Source of the DNA: Deltaproteobacteria bacterium
GTDB taxonomy: Bacteria; Desulfobacterota_B; Binatia; UBA9968
DNA: 34,144 nucleotides
Assembly (NCBI GenBank): GCA_005879255.1
Contig: VBKY01000077.1
Location: 1 to 34,144, forward strand
Direction: 5' to 3'
Made by a program: the position numbers and the translations under genes. The notes under the pieces were generated by a model, which saw only the letters and a program-made list of their open reading frames with translations, was not told where the DNA came from and ran no database searches. Of this stretch, positions 6,343-14,662 are shown piece after piece (the stretch's first letter is position 1; each line of letters opens with the position of its first letter).

Positions 6343-8559
6343 TTATTTTTTGACGTTTCTAAGCGCCCGCCAGACTCGTTCGGGCGTTAGTGGCAGATCT
6401 TTGATGCGCACGCCGGTAGCTCGGTCGATGGCGTTGCACACCGACGGCGCCACGGAAAGAATGCCGCCTTCGGCCATGCCACGCACGCCGAATGGCCCCG
6501 GCCCGTCGCCATTCTCGACCAATACCGTATGAAATTCCTCCGGCACGTCAGCAAAAGTAGGAATCCGATAATCGACAAGATTCGGATTGATGAGTTGACC
6601 GTTGTCGTAGACCAGTTGCTCAAATAACGTATGGCCGATGCCTTGCATCGCGGCGCCTTCCTCTTGAGCGACACAGTGCTCCGGATGAATCGCCTTGCCA
6701 ACGTCCGCCACGGAGATAAATTTTTTCAGCTTTACCTCGCCGGTTTCGTGATCAATCTCAACCTCGGACGTCCCCATACCCACTTCCCAGAAGACCGGCA
6801 ACCGATTGTTGGTGATTTCCGGCCCGGCTTCGCCGCGGCCAATCATTTCACCCCCGGACCCTTTACCGAAGCGCCGCTCAAACGCTTCTTGAAACGTCAT
6901 GCGCGCTTCGCCGCAAACTAAGGCGCCGTCAACGACACGAATTTGGCCGGCCTTTACGCCCATCGTCTGGGCCCCGATCTTGACAAACTGCTGTTTAAGA
7001 TCGCGCGCGGCTTTCTGCACGGCGGTTCCCATGAGCGTGGTCGACCGGCTCGATCCCGTCGAGCTATCGTACGGCGTAACTTTCGTATCCGCTCCGGCCA
7101 CGCGGAACTGTTCCATCGGCAGCGTCAATTCTTCCGCGGCGATTTGCGTCAAAGTGGTGCGGACTCCCTGCCCCATCTCGGTGCTGCCGGCAACGATATT
7201 GGCAATGCCGTCGGACTGCATTCGGATCATCGCCACGGACACCGGCGTCGCCCCGGCGTTGCTGGTCGCGCAACCCATGCCGATGGGTGCATTTTTCTTT
7301 TTGATCGACTTTTTCCAGCCGCTTACACGGACCAAGCTTTTGAGACTCGTAGCGAGATTGGCGTCGATGCCTTTTAAGCCGGGCCGTAATTCCTGGCCCT
7401 TCTTGAGCAAGTTTCTAAGGCGCACTTCCGCTGGGTCCATGCCGATCTTCGCTGCGATCATTTCGATCTGCGATTCGCCGGCGTAAATTACCTGTGGCGC
7501 GCCGATCGCGCGATAAGAACCGGCCGAACCGGTGTTAGTATAGACTTGGTAGGCGTCCGTGCGGATATGGGGAATCCAATAAGGACCGATAACGCGCGTC
7601 GCCGACCGCGCCGTCACCTGCGGCCCGTTGTCGTCATAGCCGCCGGTGTCTAAATAAATTTCCGCTTCGCGCGCGATGATCGTGCCGTCGCGCTTCGCGC
7701 CGGTCTTAATGCGCACGCGCGCGCCGTGGCGTCGAACCGTCACCATTGACTCGCCGACGGAGTTGCAAATACGCACCGGCCTTTTCGCTTTGCGCGCCAG
7801 CGCGACCACCAGCGGCTCGAATTTCGTGTACGACTTGCTGCCGTACCCGCCGCCCAGATAATTAATGATCATGCGCACTTTTGACGGCGGCACTTTGAAC
7901 AACCTGGAAATATCACCGCGCACTTGGAACGGATGTTGCGCCGAGGACCAAACCGTAATTTCGTCATTGTCGTCGTACTGCGCAATCACCGAATGCGGTT
8001 CCATGGCGTAGTGATAGACCATCGGGAATGTAAACGTGTCCTCGACGATCACGTCGGACTGGGCAAACCCTTCTTCAACATTGCCTCGCTCGACTTTTTC
8101 ATGCGTGCCGATATTGCTGCTCTTCTCTTCGTGAATCAGCGGGGCATCTTTCCGGATCGCTGCGTCGATACCCACCACCGCGGGCAATTCTTCGTAGTCG
8201 ACTTCGATCAGCGCCAACGCTTCTTCTGCGGTCGCCAAGTCCAGCGCCGCCACCGCCGCCACCGGCTCGCCCACGTAGTGAACTTTGTTCATGGCAATCA
8301 CGGGCCGGCCGTTGTAGATGGCATTGAGATCCGCAATGTCGGCCGCACTCAGCACCGCAACGACGCCGGGCAGCGTTTCGGCGCGGGATGCATCGATCGA
8401 ACGAACGCGCGCATGCGGATAAGTGCTGCGCAAAATTTTGCCGTGAAGCATTCCGGGAATGATCAGATCGCCGACAAACTTCGCCTTGCCCGTCACTTTC
8501 TCCACGCCGTCCACTCTTGCTACGCTGTGACCGACATATTTGAGTTCTCGTTTCGCCAT
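6343..8559 (-). CDS. Xanthine dehydrogenase family molybdopterin-binding subunit (orphan large subunit)
   Basis: A 738-residue large subunit of a molybdenum hydroxylase (XdhA/CoxL/HcrA superfamily), enzymes that hydroxylate aromatic heterocycles, aldehydes, CO or aromatic acyl-CoA. Visible: the N-terminal domain start RVDGVEKVTGKAKFVGD, GGGYGSK at 236-242 (GGGFGGK-like cofactor loop), GSYRAIGAPQ at 347-356, EMGQG at 461-465, and GVRGMAEGG with the likely catalytic Glu697. The CO dehydrogenase AYxCSFR active-site loop is absent, so it is not a form I CODH. The FAD and [2Fe-2S] subunit genes, normally adjacent, are not in the window. The ATG at 8559 has GGAG six bases upstream. Substrate unknown. 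Confidence 0.92.
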   Translation of the reverse strand: MAKRELKYVGHSVARVDGVEKVTGKAKFVGDLIIPGMLHGKILRSTYPHARVRSIDASRAETLPGVVAVLSAADIADLNAIYNGRPVIAMNKVHYVGEPVAAVAALDLATAEEALALIEVDYEELPAVVGIDAAIRKDAPLIHEEKSSNIGTHEKVERGNVEEGFAQSDVIVEDTFTFPMVYHYAMEPHSVIAQYDDNDEITVWSSAQHPFQVRGDISRLFKVPPSKVRMIINYLGGGYGSKSYTKFEPLVVALARKAKRPVRICNSVGESMVTVRRHGARVRIKTGAKRDGTIIAREAEIYLDTGGYDDNGPQVTARSATRVIGPYWIPHIRTDAYQVYTNTGSAGSYRAIGAPQVIYAGESQIEMIAAKIGMDPAEVRLRNLLKKGQELRPGLKGIDANLATSLKSLVRVSGWKKSIKKKNAPIGMGCATSNAGATPVSVAMIRMQSDGIANIVAGSTEMGQGVRTTLTQIAAEELTLPMEQFRVAGADTKVTPYDSSTGSSRSTTLMGTAVQKAARDLKQQFVKIGAQTMGVKAGQIRVVDGALVCGEARMTFQEAFERRFGKGSGGEMIGRGEAGPEITNNRLPVFWEVGMGTSEVEIDHETGEVKLKKFISVADVGKAIHPEHCVAQEEGAAMQGIGHTLFEQLVYDNGQLINPNLVDYRIPTFADVPEEFHTVLVENGDGPGPFGVRGMAEGGILSVAPSVCNAIDRATGVRIKDLPLTPERVWRALRNVKK

Positions 8560-8723
8560 GAAATCTCCGCCGTTAAATTTAAATTCGAACCTAACAAAGC
8601 CGTTATACCAGTTCAAGAAACGACGATGGAAATCAACCATCGATTGCAGAAGGTGCTTTGCTCGACGGCCTGCGTTAGTTTGTGCGTTGGGAATCTCAGG
8701 ATTCTTCGGCTATAACCGTCCCC

Positions 8724-9419
8724 ATGCGCTTCCCTTCTCGACTCATCCGCGGCACCCTCGTCCAACGTTACAAACGCTTTCTCGCCGACGTGCGTCTCAC
8801 CAGCGGCGAAATCGTCACCGCACACTGCACCAACACCGGCAGCATGATGGGGTGTAAAGATCCCGGTTCCGCCGTCTACATTTCCAAGTGCGCCAATGGC
8901 AACCGAAAACTCGCCTACACTTGGGAATTGATTCACACCGATCGCATCTGGGTCGGCATCAACACCATGCATCCGAACCGACTTGTAGCCGAAGCCGTTC
9001 AATCGGGCCGGATCCGAGAATTATGCGGATATGAAACCATTCGACGGGAAGTCAAAGTCAACACTCACAGCAGGCTCGACCTTTGTCTGCAAGGTAGCGA
9101 CGGTTGCTGCTTCGTCGAAGTCAAAAACGTCACACTCGCCATTGGCGGCGCCGCCGCATTTCCCGATGCGGTCAGCGAGCGCGCGACAAAACACCTCAAA
9201 GAATTGATGCGCTTAAAACGCCAAGGCCATCGCGCCGCCGTGGTTTTTGTCATTCAGCGCGCTGACTGCGATTATTTTCGTCCCGCCGACGAGATCGACG
9301 CGGAATACGGCCGGTGGCTACGGCGAGCGATAAAAGCGGGAGTCGAAGCGCTGCCTTACCAGGCCAAAGTCACGCCACGAGAAATCATCTTGGCGGATCG
9401 ATTGCCAGTCCAGATCTAG
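8724..9419 (+). CDS. sfsA: DNA/RNA nuclease SfsA
   Basis: A 231-residue protein matching SfsA (sugar fermentation stimulation protein), a PD-(D/E)xK-like nuclease family. Hallmarks in order: GTLVQRYKRFLADVRL (the N-terminal OB-like part), AHCTNTGSM, GINTMHPNRLV, the acidic site SRLDLCL, then FVEVKNVTLA with the E-x-K pair, AAFPDAVSERATKHLKEL, and a C-terminal VVFVIQRADCDYFRPA. Length is normal for the family. The ATG at 8724 is chosen because the homologous region starts there. It is divergent from the molybdenum hydroxylase gene, with 164 bases between the two starts that must hold both promoters. The in vivo role of SfsA is poorly defined. Confidence 0.95.
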   Translation: MRFPSRLIRGTLVQRYKRFLADVRLTSGEIVTAHCTNTGSMMGCKDPGSAVYISKCANGNRKLAYTWELIHTDRIWVGINTMHPNRLVAEAVQSGRIRELCGYETIRREVKVNTHSRLDLCLQGSDGCCFVEVKNVTLAIGGAAAFPDAVSERATKHLKELMRLKRQGHRAAVVFVIQRADCDYFRPADEIDAEYGRWLRRAIKAGVEALPYQAKVTPREIILADRLPVQI

Positions 9420-9593
9420 CAGCCTGATTGTTGTTGACCCGGGTGCCTCAGTCGCGAGAGCCAATCGAATCATCGTGGGCGGGAACACAGCGAAAGCGAA
9501 GTCGCCGCCGGCCTTGGCGGCGCGCCGCCTTACATGCTACAGAGAGAAGCTAAGCCGCCGATATCGTCGACCTTCGTGTCGAATAATTTTGTA

Positions 9594-9602
9594 CGAGGAG
9601 GA
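9594..9602 (+). promoter_or_regulatory. Strong ribosome binding site of the hydratase-aldolase gene
   Basis: An extended purine run, CGAGGAGGA, ends seven bases before the ATG at 9609. It fixes the start there and excludes the longer reading that begins at 9534. Confidence 0.75.
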
Positions 9603-9608
9603 ATATCT

Positions 9609-10577
9609 ATGATGACCGCACAAGATCTCCGAGGCGTTTTAGCGATCATGCCGACCCCGGCTAAGGATGGCGCTGAACGTCTTGATGCCACGAACACCGT
9701 AGACTTGGACGAAACCGCTCGCCTCGCTGAAAATCTAGTCCGCGACGGCGCCGCCGGGATCATGGCGCTCGGCACCATGGGTGAATGCGCAACCACGTCG
9801 CAAAGCGATTATGAAGCCTACGTCGATTGCTTATTGAAGACCGTGCGCGGCCGAATTCCCACGTTTGTCGGCACAACCGCGTTAGGCGGCCATGAAATCG
9901 CCCGGCGTATCAAGTTCGTCAAGGAACGCGGCGCCACCGGAACTCTCTTGGGCATTCCGATGTGGCAGCCGGCAACGCTCGATATGGCGGTGCAATTCTA
10001 CAAAGACGTATCGCAAGCGTTCCCTGATTTTCCAATCATGGTTTACGCCAATCCGCGCGCCTTTCGCTTTGCTTTTGACGCCGATTTCTGGGGGCCGGTG
10101 GTCGACAAGGCGCCGACAGTAATGTCGGCTAAATTCTCCAGCAAAGCGATCTTGAAAAAAGTTGTGGCCGTCACCAAAGGACGGGTCAACTTGGTGCCGC
10201 CCATCGGTCTCGCCTACGAATTCGCGCAAATTTCGCCCGACTCTCAGACCACTTGTTGGATTCCCTCGGTCGGACCGCAGGTCGGTCTGGCACTCATGAA
10301 AGCACTGGCAGCGCGCGATGCGCAGCAAGCCAAAGCCGTCGCCGATGACATCGCCTGGGCCAACGAGCCGCATCACGCGATCACCGGCTCTCAAGAGGTT
10401 TTTGCGTCTTACAACATCCAAATGGAAAAAATCCTGATGGGCGCTTCCGGCTACTGCAAGCCCGGCCCGATCCGGCCGCCGTATAACTACATGCCGGACA
10501 ATTTCGTCAAAGCGGCAACGGAAGGCGGCCAGCGCTTCGCCAAGCTACGCGAGAAATATTCCAAGCTACTCGGATAA
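9609..10577 (+). CDS. DapA-family lyase, hydratase-aldolase-like (NahE type)
   Basis: A 322-residue class I aldolase of the DHDPS/NAL superfamily. Schiff-base Lys175 (MSAKFSS) and Tyr146 (MVYANP) are present, as is GTMGECAT at 55-62. The segments DLRGVLAIMPTP, LGIPMWQPATLDMAVQFY and the length resemble the trans-o-hydroxybenzylidenepyruvate hydratase-aldolases of naphthalene-type pathways more than dihydrodipicolinate synthase. Such enzymes cleave arylidene pyruvates to an aromatic aldehyde and pyruvate. The start at 9609 follows GAGGAGG with seven bases of spacing; a second ATG directly follows. It stands alone between sfsA and a convergent amidohydrolase. The aromatic substrate is inferred from similarity. 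Confidence 0.85.
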   Translation: MMTAQDLRGVLAIMPTPAKDGAERLDATNTVDLDETARLAENLVRDGAAGIMALGTMGECATTSQSDYEAYVDCLLKTVRGRIPTFVGTTALGGHEIARRIKFVKERGATGTLLGIPMWQPATLDMAVQFYKDVSQAFPDFPIMVYANPRAFRFAFDADFWGPVVDKAPTVMSAKFSSKAILKKVVAVTKGRVNLVPPIGLAYEFAQISPDSQTTCWIPSVGPQVGLALMKALAARDAQQAKAVADDIAWANEPHHAITGSQEVFASYNIQMEKILMGASGYCKPGPIRPPYNYMPDNFVKAATEGGQRFAKLREKYSKLLG

Positions 10578-10590
10578 CTTTCGTTGGAGT

Positions 10591-10625
10591 CCGCTGGGTC
10601 GAAGAGGAAAGTTAACGCCCAGCGG
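10591..10625. other. Inverted repeat between convergent genes
   Basis: CCGCTGGG (10591-10598) pairs with CCCAGCGG (10618-10625) across a 19-base loop, just after the hydratase-aldolase stop and before the convergent amidohydrolase end. There is no T-run, so an intrinsic terminator is only a possibility. The rest of the 195-base gap shows nothing recognisable. Confidence 0.3.
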
Positions 10626-10772
10626 TGCAAGCCTCGCGGGTGTTACGGATTGCCCGGGGATGTTCCACTCTTTGAGAGCCAGCGCGATGGAGAGTTCGTG
10701 GGCCCACCAAAGGCCACGCTGCCAAAGAAAGTAAAAATATCGAAGTCTTAACTGCTCCGGAATTAGGCTCGC

Positions 10773-12080
10773 CTACGCAACTGCCTCTTGGAATATCAGC
10801 GGAGCCTCCTCCAAGGAATGATTTTCAAGATTTACTTTCTTGCCGTCCTTGATGACAATCGCGAGATTGGCAGGATCCTGCAACACTCTTATATCCGCCA
10901 GCGGATTTTGTTTGAGAATGACGATGTCCGCCAGTTTTCCTGTTTCAAGCGCGCCCACTTCGTTTTCCAACCCTACCGCAAACGCATTGTCTCTAGTGCA
11001 GGCCGTAATCGCCTCTATCGGTGTATAGCCGCCGTAACGGACCAAGATCTCCGCTTCTTTGGCGTGCGTTTTTCCATAGGGCATCCAGGAGTAATTGCCA
11101 GTATCCGTACCGCACATGACCTTGATCCCCAGAGCGCGCGCCCGTTCCAGCACATTCACAAGCCCGTCCATATTTCGCTTCATCCGGTCCAGGTCGATCT
11201 GAATTTGTTCCTGTCCAACCTCACGACCGATTTCTAACACCCGCGCCACGAATGTCGCAGTCGGCACGATCCGGACGCCCGCTTTGGCGACGGCCTCGAG
11301 GTCAGCCTCAGTTGCCAAGTCGGTATGCATGATCCAGTCAACACCTGCCTCCGCCGCAGCGCGCGTCGAGGCCGAGCCTCTCGAGTGAATCGCCACCCGC
11401 GCGTTTCGGCGGTGCGCTTCTTGAACCACAGCCGCAATCTCTTCTTTTGCAATGGTCTGGGTTTCGCCGGACCGGCTATCGGCCATCTTAATAAAGTCGA
11501 CGCCGTGTTTGCACTGCCGTCGCACTTCGGTGACCATGTCCGCCGCGGTGTTGCAGAGGACGCCGATTGAGTGCTCCGGGCTGCCCACCCAGGAAGGTTC
11601 TTCGTCCTCTATCGAGCCGTAGGTAACGATCATGCGACCGGCACAGTACACGCGAGGGCCCTCGATCAACCCAAGTTTGATGGCGTCTCGAACCGCGACG
11701 TCCGTGAACCAAGTCCCGCCCGGCACCGAGATGCTGGTCACCCCGGACCGCAATACTATCTGAGCGTTCCTTGCCGCCCGTAGGGTATTGAATTCAGGTC
11801 TGGTTGTCCCTCTACCTCTGGCTTCGCCCGGAACCCTGGGGTTGCCATACGACAGGTGGGTATGGGCATCGATGAGCCCCGGCATGATCCACTGTCCGGT
11901 GGCATTGATAACCTCCACATTGTCACTGTCTTCCAGCCTTATGTCGCCGGGCAAGCGCCCGGTGCTTTTGATGCGACTACCTTGGATCACAATAGCCTCA
12001 TTCCGACTCGGAGAATTCCCTGTGCCATCAATCATGGTGCCGTTAGATATCACGATAGTTTTTTTATCATTGCCGCTCAT
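10773..12080 (-). CDS. Metal-dependent amidohydrolase, imidazolonepropionase/prolidase-like
   Basis: A 435-residue amidohydrolase-superfamily enzyme with a binuclear-metal TIM barrel. Ligands visible in order: DAHTH (71-75), Lys198 in FIKMADS (probably the carboxylated bridging lysine), His232 (AIHSRG), His252 (IMHTD) and Asp326 (CGTDTG). The N-terminal IVISNGTMIDGTG and C-terminal GKLADIVILKQNPL strands form the small beta-sandwich domain. Members hydrolyse dipeptides, cyclic amides or carbamates; the substrate cannot be set from sequence. The ATG at 12080 is preceded by GGAGGG. No signal peptide is seen. It is convergent with the hydratase-aldolase and divergent from the SDR gene across a 373-base gap. 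Confidence 0.9.
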   Translation of the reverse strand: MSGNDKKTIVISNGTMIDGTGNSPSRNEAIVIQGSRIKSTGRLPGDIRLEDSDNVEVINATGQWIMPGLIDAHTHLSYGNPRVPGEARGRGTTRPEFNTLRAARNAQIVLRSGVTSISVPGGTWFTDVAVRDAIKLGLIEGPRVYCAGRMIVTYGSIEDEEPSWVGSPEHSIGVLCNTAADMVTEVRRQCKHGVDFIKMADSRSGETQTIAKEEIAAVVQEAHRRNARVAIHSRGSASTRAAAEAGVDWIMHTDLATEADLEAVAKAGVRIVPTATFVARVLEIGREVGQEQIQIDLDRMKRNMDGLVNVLERARALGIKVMCGTDTGNYSWMPYGKTHAKEAEILVRYGGYTPIEAITACTRDNAFAVGLENEVGALETGKLADIVILKQNPLADIRVLQDPANLAIVIKDGKKVNLENHSLEEAPLIFQEAVA

Positions 12081-12101
12081 CTGACCCTCCTAATTATACG
12101 G

Positions 12102-12218
12102 TCAAGACTTGCCGCCAGAGCCGCCTCCCGATTCGCCGACGCTTCTTCTGTTGATCACATGATGAAGGTAACCGGTTTGTTTCCGTGCCGGATTCCCAGC
12201 ATAACGGGGCTCTACCAC
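12102..12218 (-). pseudogene. Remnant of a REP-associated (Y1/RAYT-like) transposase N-terminus
   Basis: On the minus strand a short frame from a GTG reads PRYAGNPARKQTGYLHHVINRR, closely resembling the opening of Y1_Tnp/RAYT transposases (pattern PRxAR...GxYHHVINR). After VINR the similarity is lost, and the frame ends in a stop about 14 residues later. Only about 38 codons remain, without the HxH/Tyr catalytic body. Just upstream, the minus strand has GGGACACCGTTATTTTT, of a kind I recall flanking such elements. The remainder of the 373-base gap (12219-12453) shows nothing else I can name apart from the SDR ribosome binding site. Confidence 0.5.
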
Positions 12219-12453
12219 GGCTCCGTCCCCAACAACAATGAAAAAAATAACGGTGTCCCTTTAGCCACGGTCTACCAATCAGAGCTGGTCAGACGAGTGA
12301 CGCCCGGACATTGCTAAAAGAAACTAATTAATTACAATCATTTCTTCTCGAGACCAGTCGCGTGTTTGGAATGTGTGGAAGCTTTGAACCGATTAATCTA
12401 TTCGAGTCGTTCAGGCAAGCCCGTGGCTGATGAATGTATATAGGAGGATTGAA

Positions 12454-13239
12454 ATGAAGTTGGACGGTCAAGTTGCAATCATTGTCGGCGGCGCGCGCGG
12501 CATCGGCGAAGCGATCGCGCATACCTTTTTTCGGGAAGGCGCGAGCACCGTCTTGGTGGACCTGGAAAAAATGAAGCCCCAACTCGATGGCGTCGCTCGA
12601 GGGATCAATGAGCACGGTGGAAAAGCCGTCGCTATCGCCGCCGACTGCAGCGACGATCGCCAAGTCAACGCCATGGTCGACGAGACAGTGGCGCGTTTTG
12701 GCAAGATCGACATTCTCGTCAACAGCGCCGGCTTTCGCGGTCCATTGGTGCCGGTGCAAGACATCACCGAAAAAGAATGGGATGACGTGCTCTTGTACAA
12801 CCTTAAGCTAGTCTTTCTCTGTTGCCGCGCTGTCTTGAAACAGATGATGAAGCAGAAAAGCGGCAGCATCGTCAGTATCTCCGGCACCGCCGGCAGAGAA
12901 GGCATGGCGCTGCGCGGCTCGCTGTGCGCGGCCAAGTGGGGTCTCGTGGGCCTGAGCCAAACAATCGCCAAAGAAGCCGGTCCTTATGGGATCAGAGCCA
13001 ACGTAATCTGCCCAGGCGGGATGGACGAACCCGATCTCCGAGAGATGTACGCGGAGAGAGCCAAAGGATTAGGAATGGAGTTTTCACAGCTAGAAAAACA
13101 AGTGCTGGAATTAACGCCGCTGCGAAAATACGCCAAGCACGACGAGGTCGCCAAAGCCGTGCTCTTTCTCGCCTCTAGCGACTCGTCGCACACGACAGGA
13201 GAATCGTTGAACGTCTCCGGCGGAAGGTTGATGAGTTAA
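12454..13239 (+). CDS. SDR family oxidoreductase with altered catalytic tyrosine
   Basis: A 261-residue Rossmann-fold protein of the classical short-chain dehydrogenase type. Visible: the NAD(P) motif GGARGIG (12-18), NSAG (90-93), Asn116 (LYNLK), Ser143 (IVSISGTAG), Lys161 and a C-terminal GESLNVSGG. The tyrosine of YxxxK is replaced: the text reads GSLCAAKWGL, giving Leu157 at that place. Redox activity by the usual mechanism is therefore doubtful, although cofactor binding should be kept. The ATG at 12454 follows AGGAGG; the longer frame starting at 12430 is not needed. The nearest same-strand gene is far away, so it appears monocistronic. Confidence 0.88.
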   Translation: MKLDGQVAIIVGGARGIGEAIAHTFFREGASTVLVDLEKMKPQLDGVARGINEHGGKAVAIAADCSDDRQVNAMVDETVARFGKIDILVNSAGFRGPLVPVQDITEKEWDDVLLYNLKLVFLCCRAVLKQMMKQKSGSIVSISGTAGREGMALRGSLCAAKWGLVGLSQTIAKEAGPYGIRANVICPGGMDEPDLREMYAERAKGLGMEFSQLEKQVLELTPLRKYAKHDEVAKAVLFLASSDSSHTTGESLNVSGGRLMS

Positions 13240-13344
13240 CATGATGGCCGGAAAATAATGCTATCTGAGTTCGAGCGTTGCTCTGAACTCGGAGAAGAGT
13301 CATGAAAAGTCTTGCCGTCACGTCTGTGATCACTATATTGGTCT

Positions 13345-13451
13345 ATTTGCCGAGGCACAGAGCGCACAGAGGTTTTCTTTCCAAGCTCTCCCTCTCCGCG
13401 TCCTCCGCGTCTCGTAGTTCGACAGGCTCACTACGTCCTGAGCTCGTCGAA
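13345..13451. repeat. Intergenic repeat patch with REP-like palindrome
   Basis: Within the 242-base gap between the SDR and TAXI-like genes. At 13418-13451 an imperfect palindrome has arms TTCGACAGGCTCA and TGAGCTCGTCGAA (two mismatches), matching a palindrome I recall as common in proteobacterial metagenomes. Directly upstream is low-complexity, repeat-like text: GGCACAGAGCGCACAGAGG and CTCCGCGTCCTCCGCGTCTC. No coding signal is seen. Copy number elsewhere in the genome cannot be judged here. Confidence 0.6.
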
Positions 13452-13481
13452 GGATGCGGTGAACCATCCAAATCCTTCGTC

Positions 13482-14462
13482 TCAACCCAGATAACCGTGT
13501 TCACGCCAAAATTGCTCGGCGGCGGGATGCAAGGGAATCACGAGCGGCCCATCGGGCGTATCGCGGCACATGCGCTCCAACGGCAGCGGACCGGGTTCCT
13601 GCCAGCCAATCCGATCCTTGCGAGCTTCCAGTGCGGCGCAAACCGCGGTCACGACTGTGTCGGGAACGTTGGCATGCGTATAAACAGCGAAGCCGCTAAA
13701 ATCCAAGGCTGGCACATCCTCCGGTAACTTGGGATACCGCGCCTTGGGAATTACGGCGCGACGAAAACCGAGCGCTTCTAGCTTAGCTAGCATAGGCTCA
13801 TCGAGCGGCAGCACGCGCATTCTCGCCTCTGCCGCTGCGTTGACCCAGCTGCGCACCGCTTCATCGACAATCATATCAACTTCACCGCGCTGCATCGCGC
13901 CGAAGCGGTTACTCTTCATCGGCAGACCATCGTCGTAGCGCACTTGCCCGCCCCAGGAAACAATATCGTCGAGGGAAAAACCCGCGGTCGCCAAGACTTC
14001 TTTAACAACCGGATGAAGCGCATGATCCCTTTGACCGCGCATGGACATGCGCAGCGGATAACGGCGCTGACGAATCTCATGGAAAGACTTCAGGCCCGTC
14101 CGTTCAGTCACGGCAAAAGCGAGCTGATCGGGCGACGGAATGACCGTGATCCCGCGCAGCGGAAACGGTGCCGCAAAGGGTCCTGTGCCGCGCTCGGCCA
14201 GAGCCAAATATCCCGCCGGATTGATAATGGCAACCTGCACGTCGCCACGAGCGACATCTTCGATTGCCGCTGGACCGTCGCTGGCGAAAAGAATGACCGG
14301 CCATCCATCTGCGCCTTGCGGTCGCAAGCTAACACGAGCTTGGCGGTACGCCCAGCCTGGCTGATCGACCAACTCCGAAGCGAGTTCGAGGACTAGCCTG
14401 GATCGTATGGTGTCTCTGCCGATCGAGTGGTTTGGGATTTCAGTAGATGTTTTTGTGTCCAT
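13482..14462 (-). CDS. TAXI-family/NMT1-like substrate-binding protein without signal peptide
   Basis: A 326-residue protein related to periplasmic binding proteins of the TAXI/TRAP and NMT1 type. The segments ASDGPAAIEDVARGDVQVAIINPAGYLALA and RRYPLRMSMRGQRDHALHPVVKEVLATAGFS resemble the ligand-gating and hinge region of those proteins. Unlike them, it starts with a polar stretch (MDTKTSTEIPNHSIGRD) and has no hydrophobic leader, so it may act in the cytoplasm or the true start may differ. No TRAP permease is present. The ATG at 14462 lacks a clear ribosome binding site. The gene is flanked by repeat palindromes on both sides. The ligand is unknown. Confidence 0.65.
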   Translation of the reverse strand: MDTKTSTEIPNHSIGRDTIRSRLVLELASELVDQPGWAYRQARVSLRPQGADGWPVILFASDGPAAIEDVARGDVQVAIINPAGYLALAERGTGPFAAPFPLRGITVIPSPDQLAFAVTERTGLKSFHEIRQRRYPLRMSMRGQRDHALHPVVKEVLATAGFSLDDIVSWGGQVRYDDGLPMKSNRFGAMQRGEVDMIVDEAVRSWVNAAAEARMRVLPLDEPMLAKLEALGFRRAVIPKARYPKLPEDVPALDFSGFAVYTHANVPDTVVTAVCAALEARKDRIGWQEPGPLPLERMCRDTPDGPLVIPLHPAAEQFWREHGYLG

Positions 14463-14546
14463 AGTGAGTCAATCGTTTTCTCCAAAGAAAATTCGCTAGC
14501 GTGGTATTTCACAACTTTGCTAAATAAGCTTAACAGCCCCGTGTCT

Positions 14547-14632
14547 GCCATCATGAGCGTCAGCGAAGGATCTCGCCTTGTAACCCATCATGCTTATCAA
14601 GAAGAGATTCTTCGCCTACGGCTCAGAATGAC
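14547..14632. repeat. Inverted-repeat element (REP/MITE-like)
   Basis: About 86 bases bounded by two arms of 27-28 bases. The left arm begins GCCATCATGAGCGTCAGCG. The right arm, read in reverse complement, begins GTCATTCTGAGCCGTAGGCG. Both continue to GAAGRATCT. It lies between the TAXI-like gene and the alcohol dehydrogenase gene. This text is a form of a dispersed palindrome I recall from related genomes. No frame of note lies within it. Confidence 0.6.
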
Positions 14633-14662
14633 ATCCATTTCTTTAACGAACCAGGCGGTGCC

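Noticed and set aside
7924..8715. 263-residue plus-strand frame
   Set aside because: It is antisense to the N-terminal part of the molybdenum hydroxylase gene; His/Arg-rich shadow composition.
9500..9525. GC-rich hairpin (CGCCGCC/GGCGGCG) after sfsA
   Set aside because: No T-run follows, and such stems arise easily in GC-rich sequence; not called a terminator.
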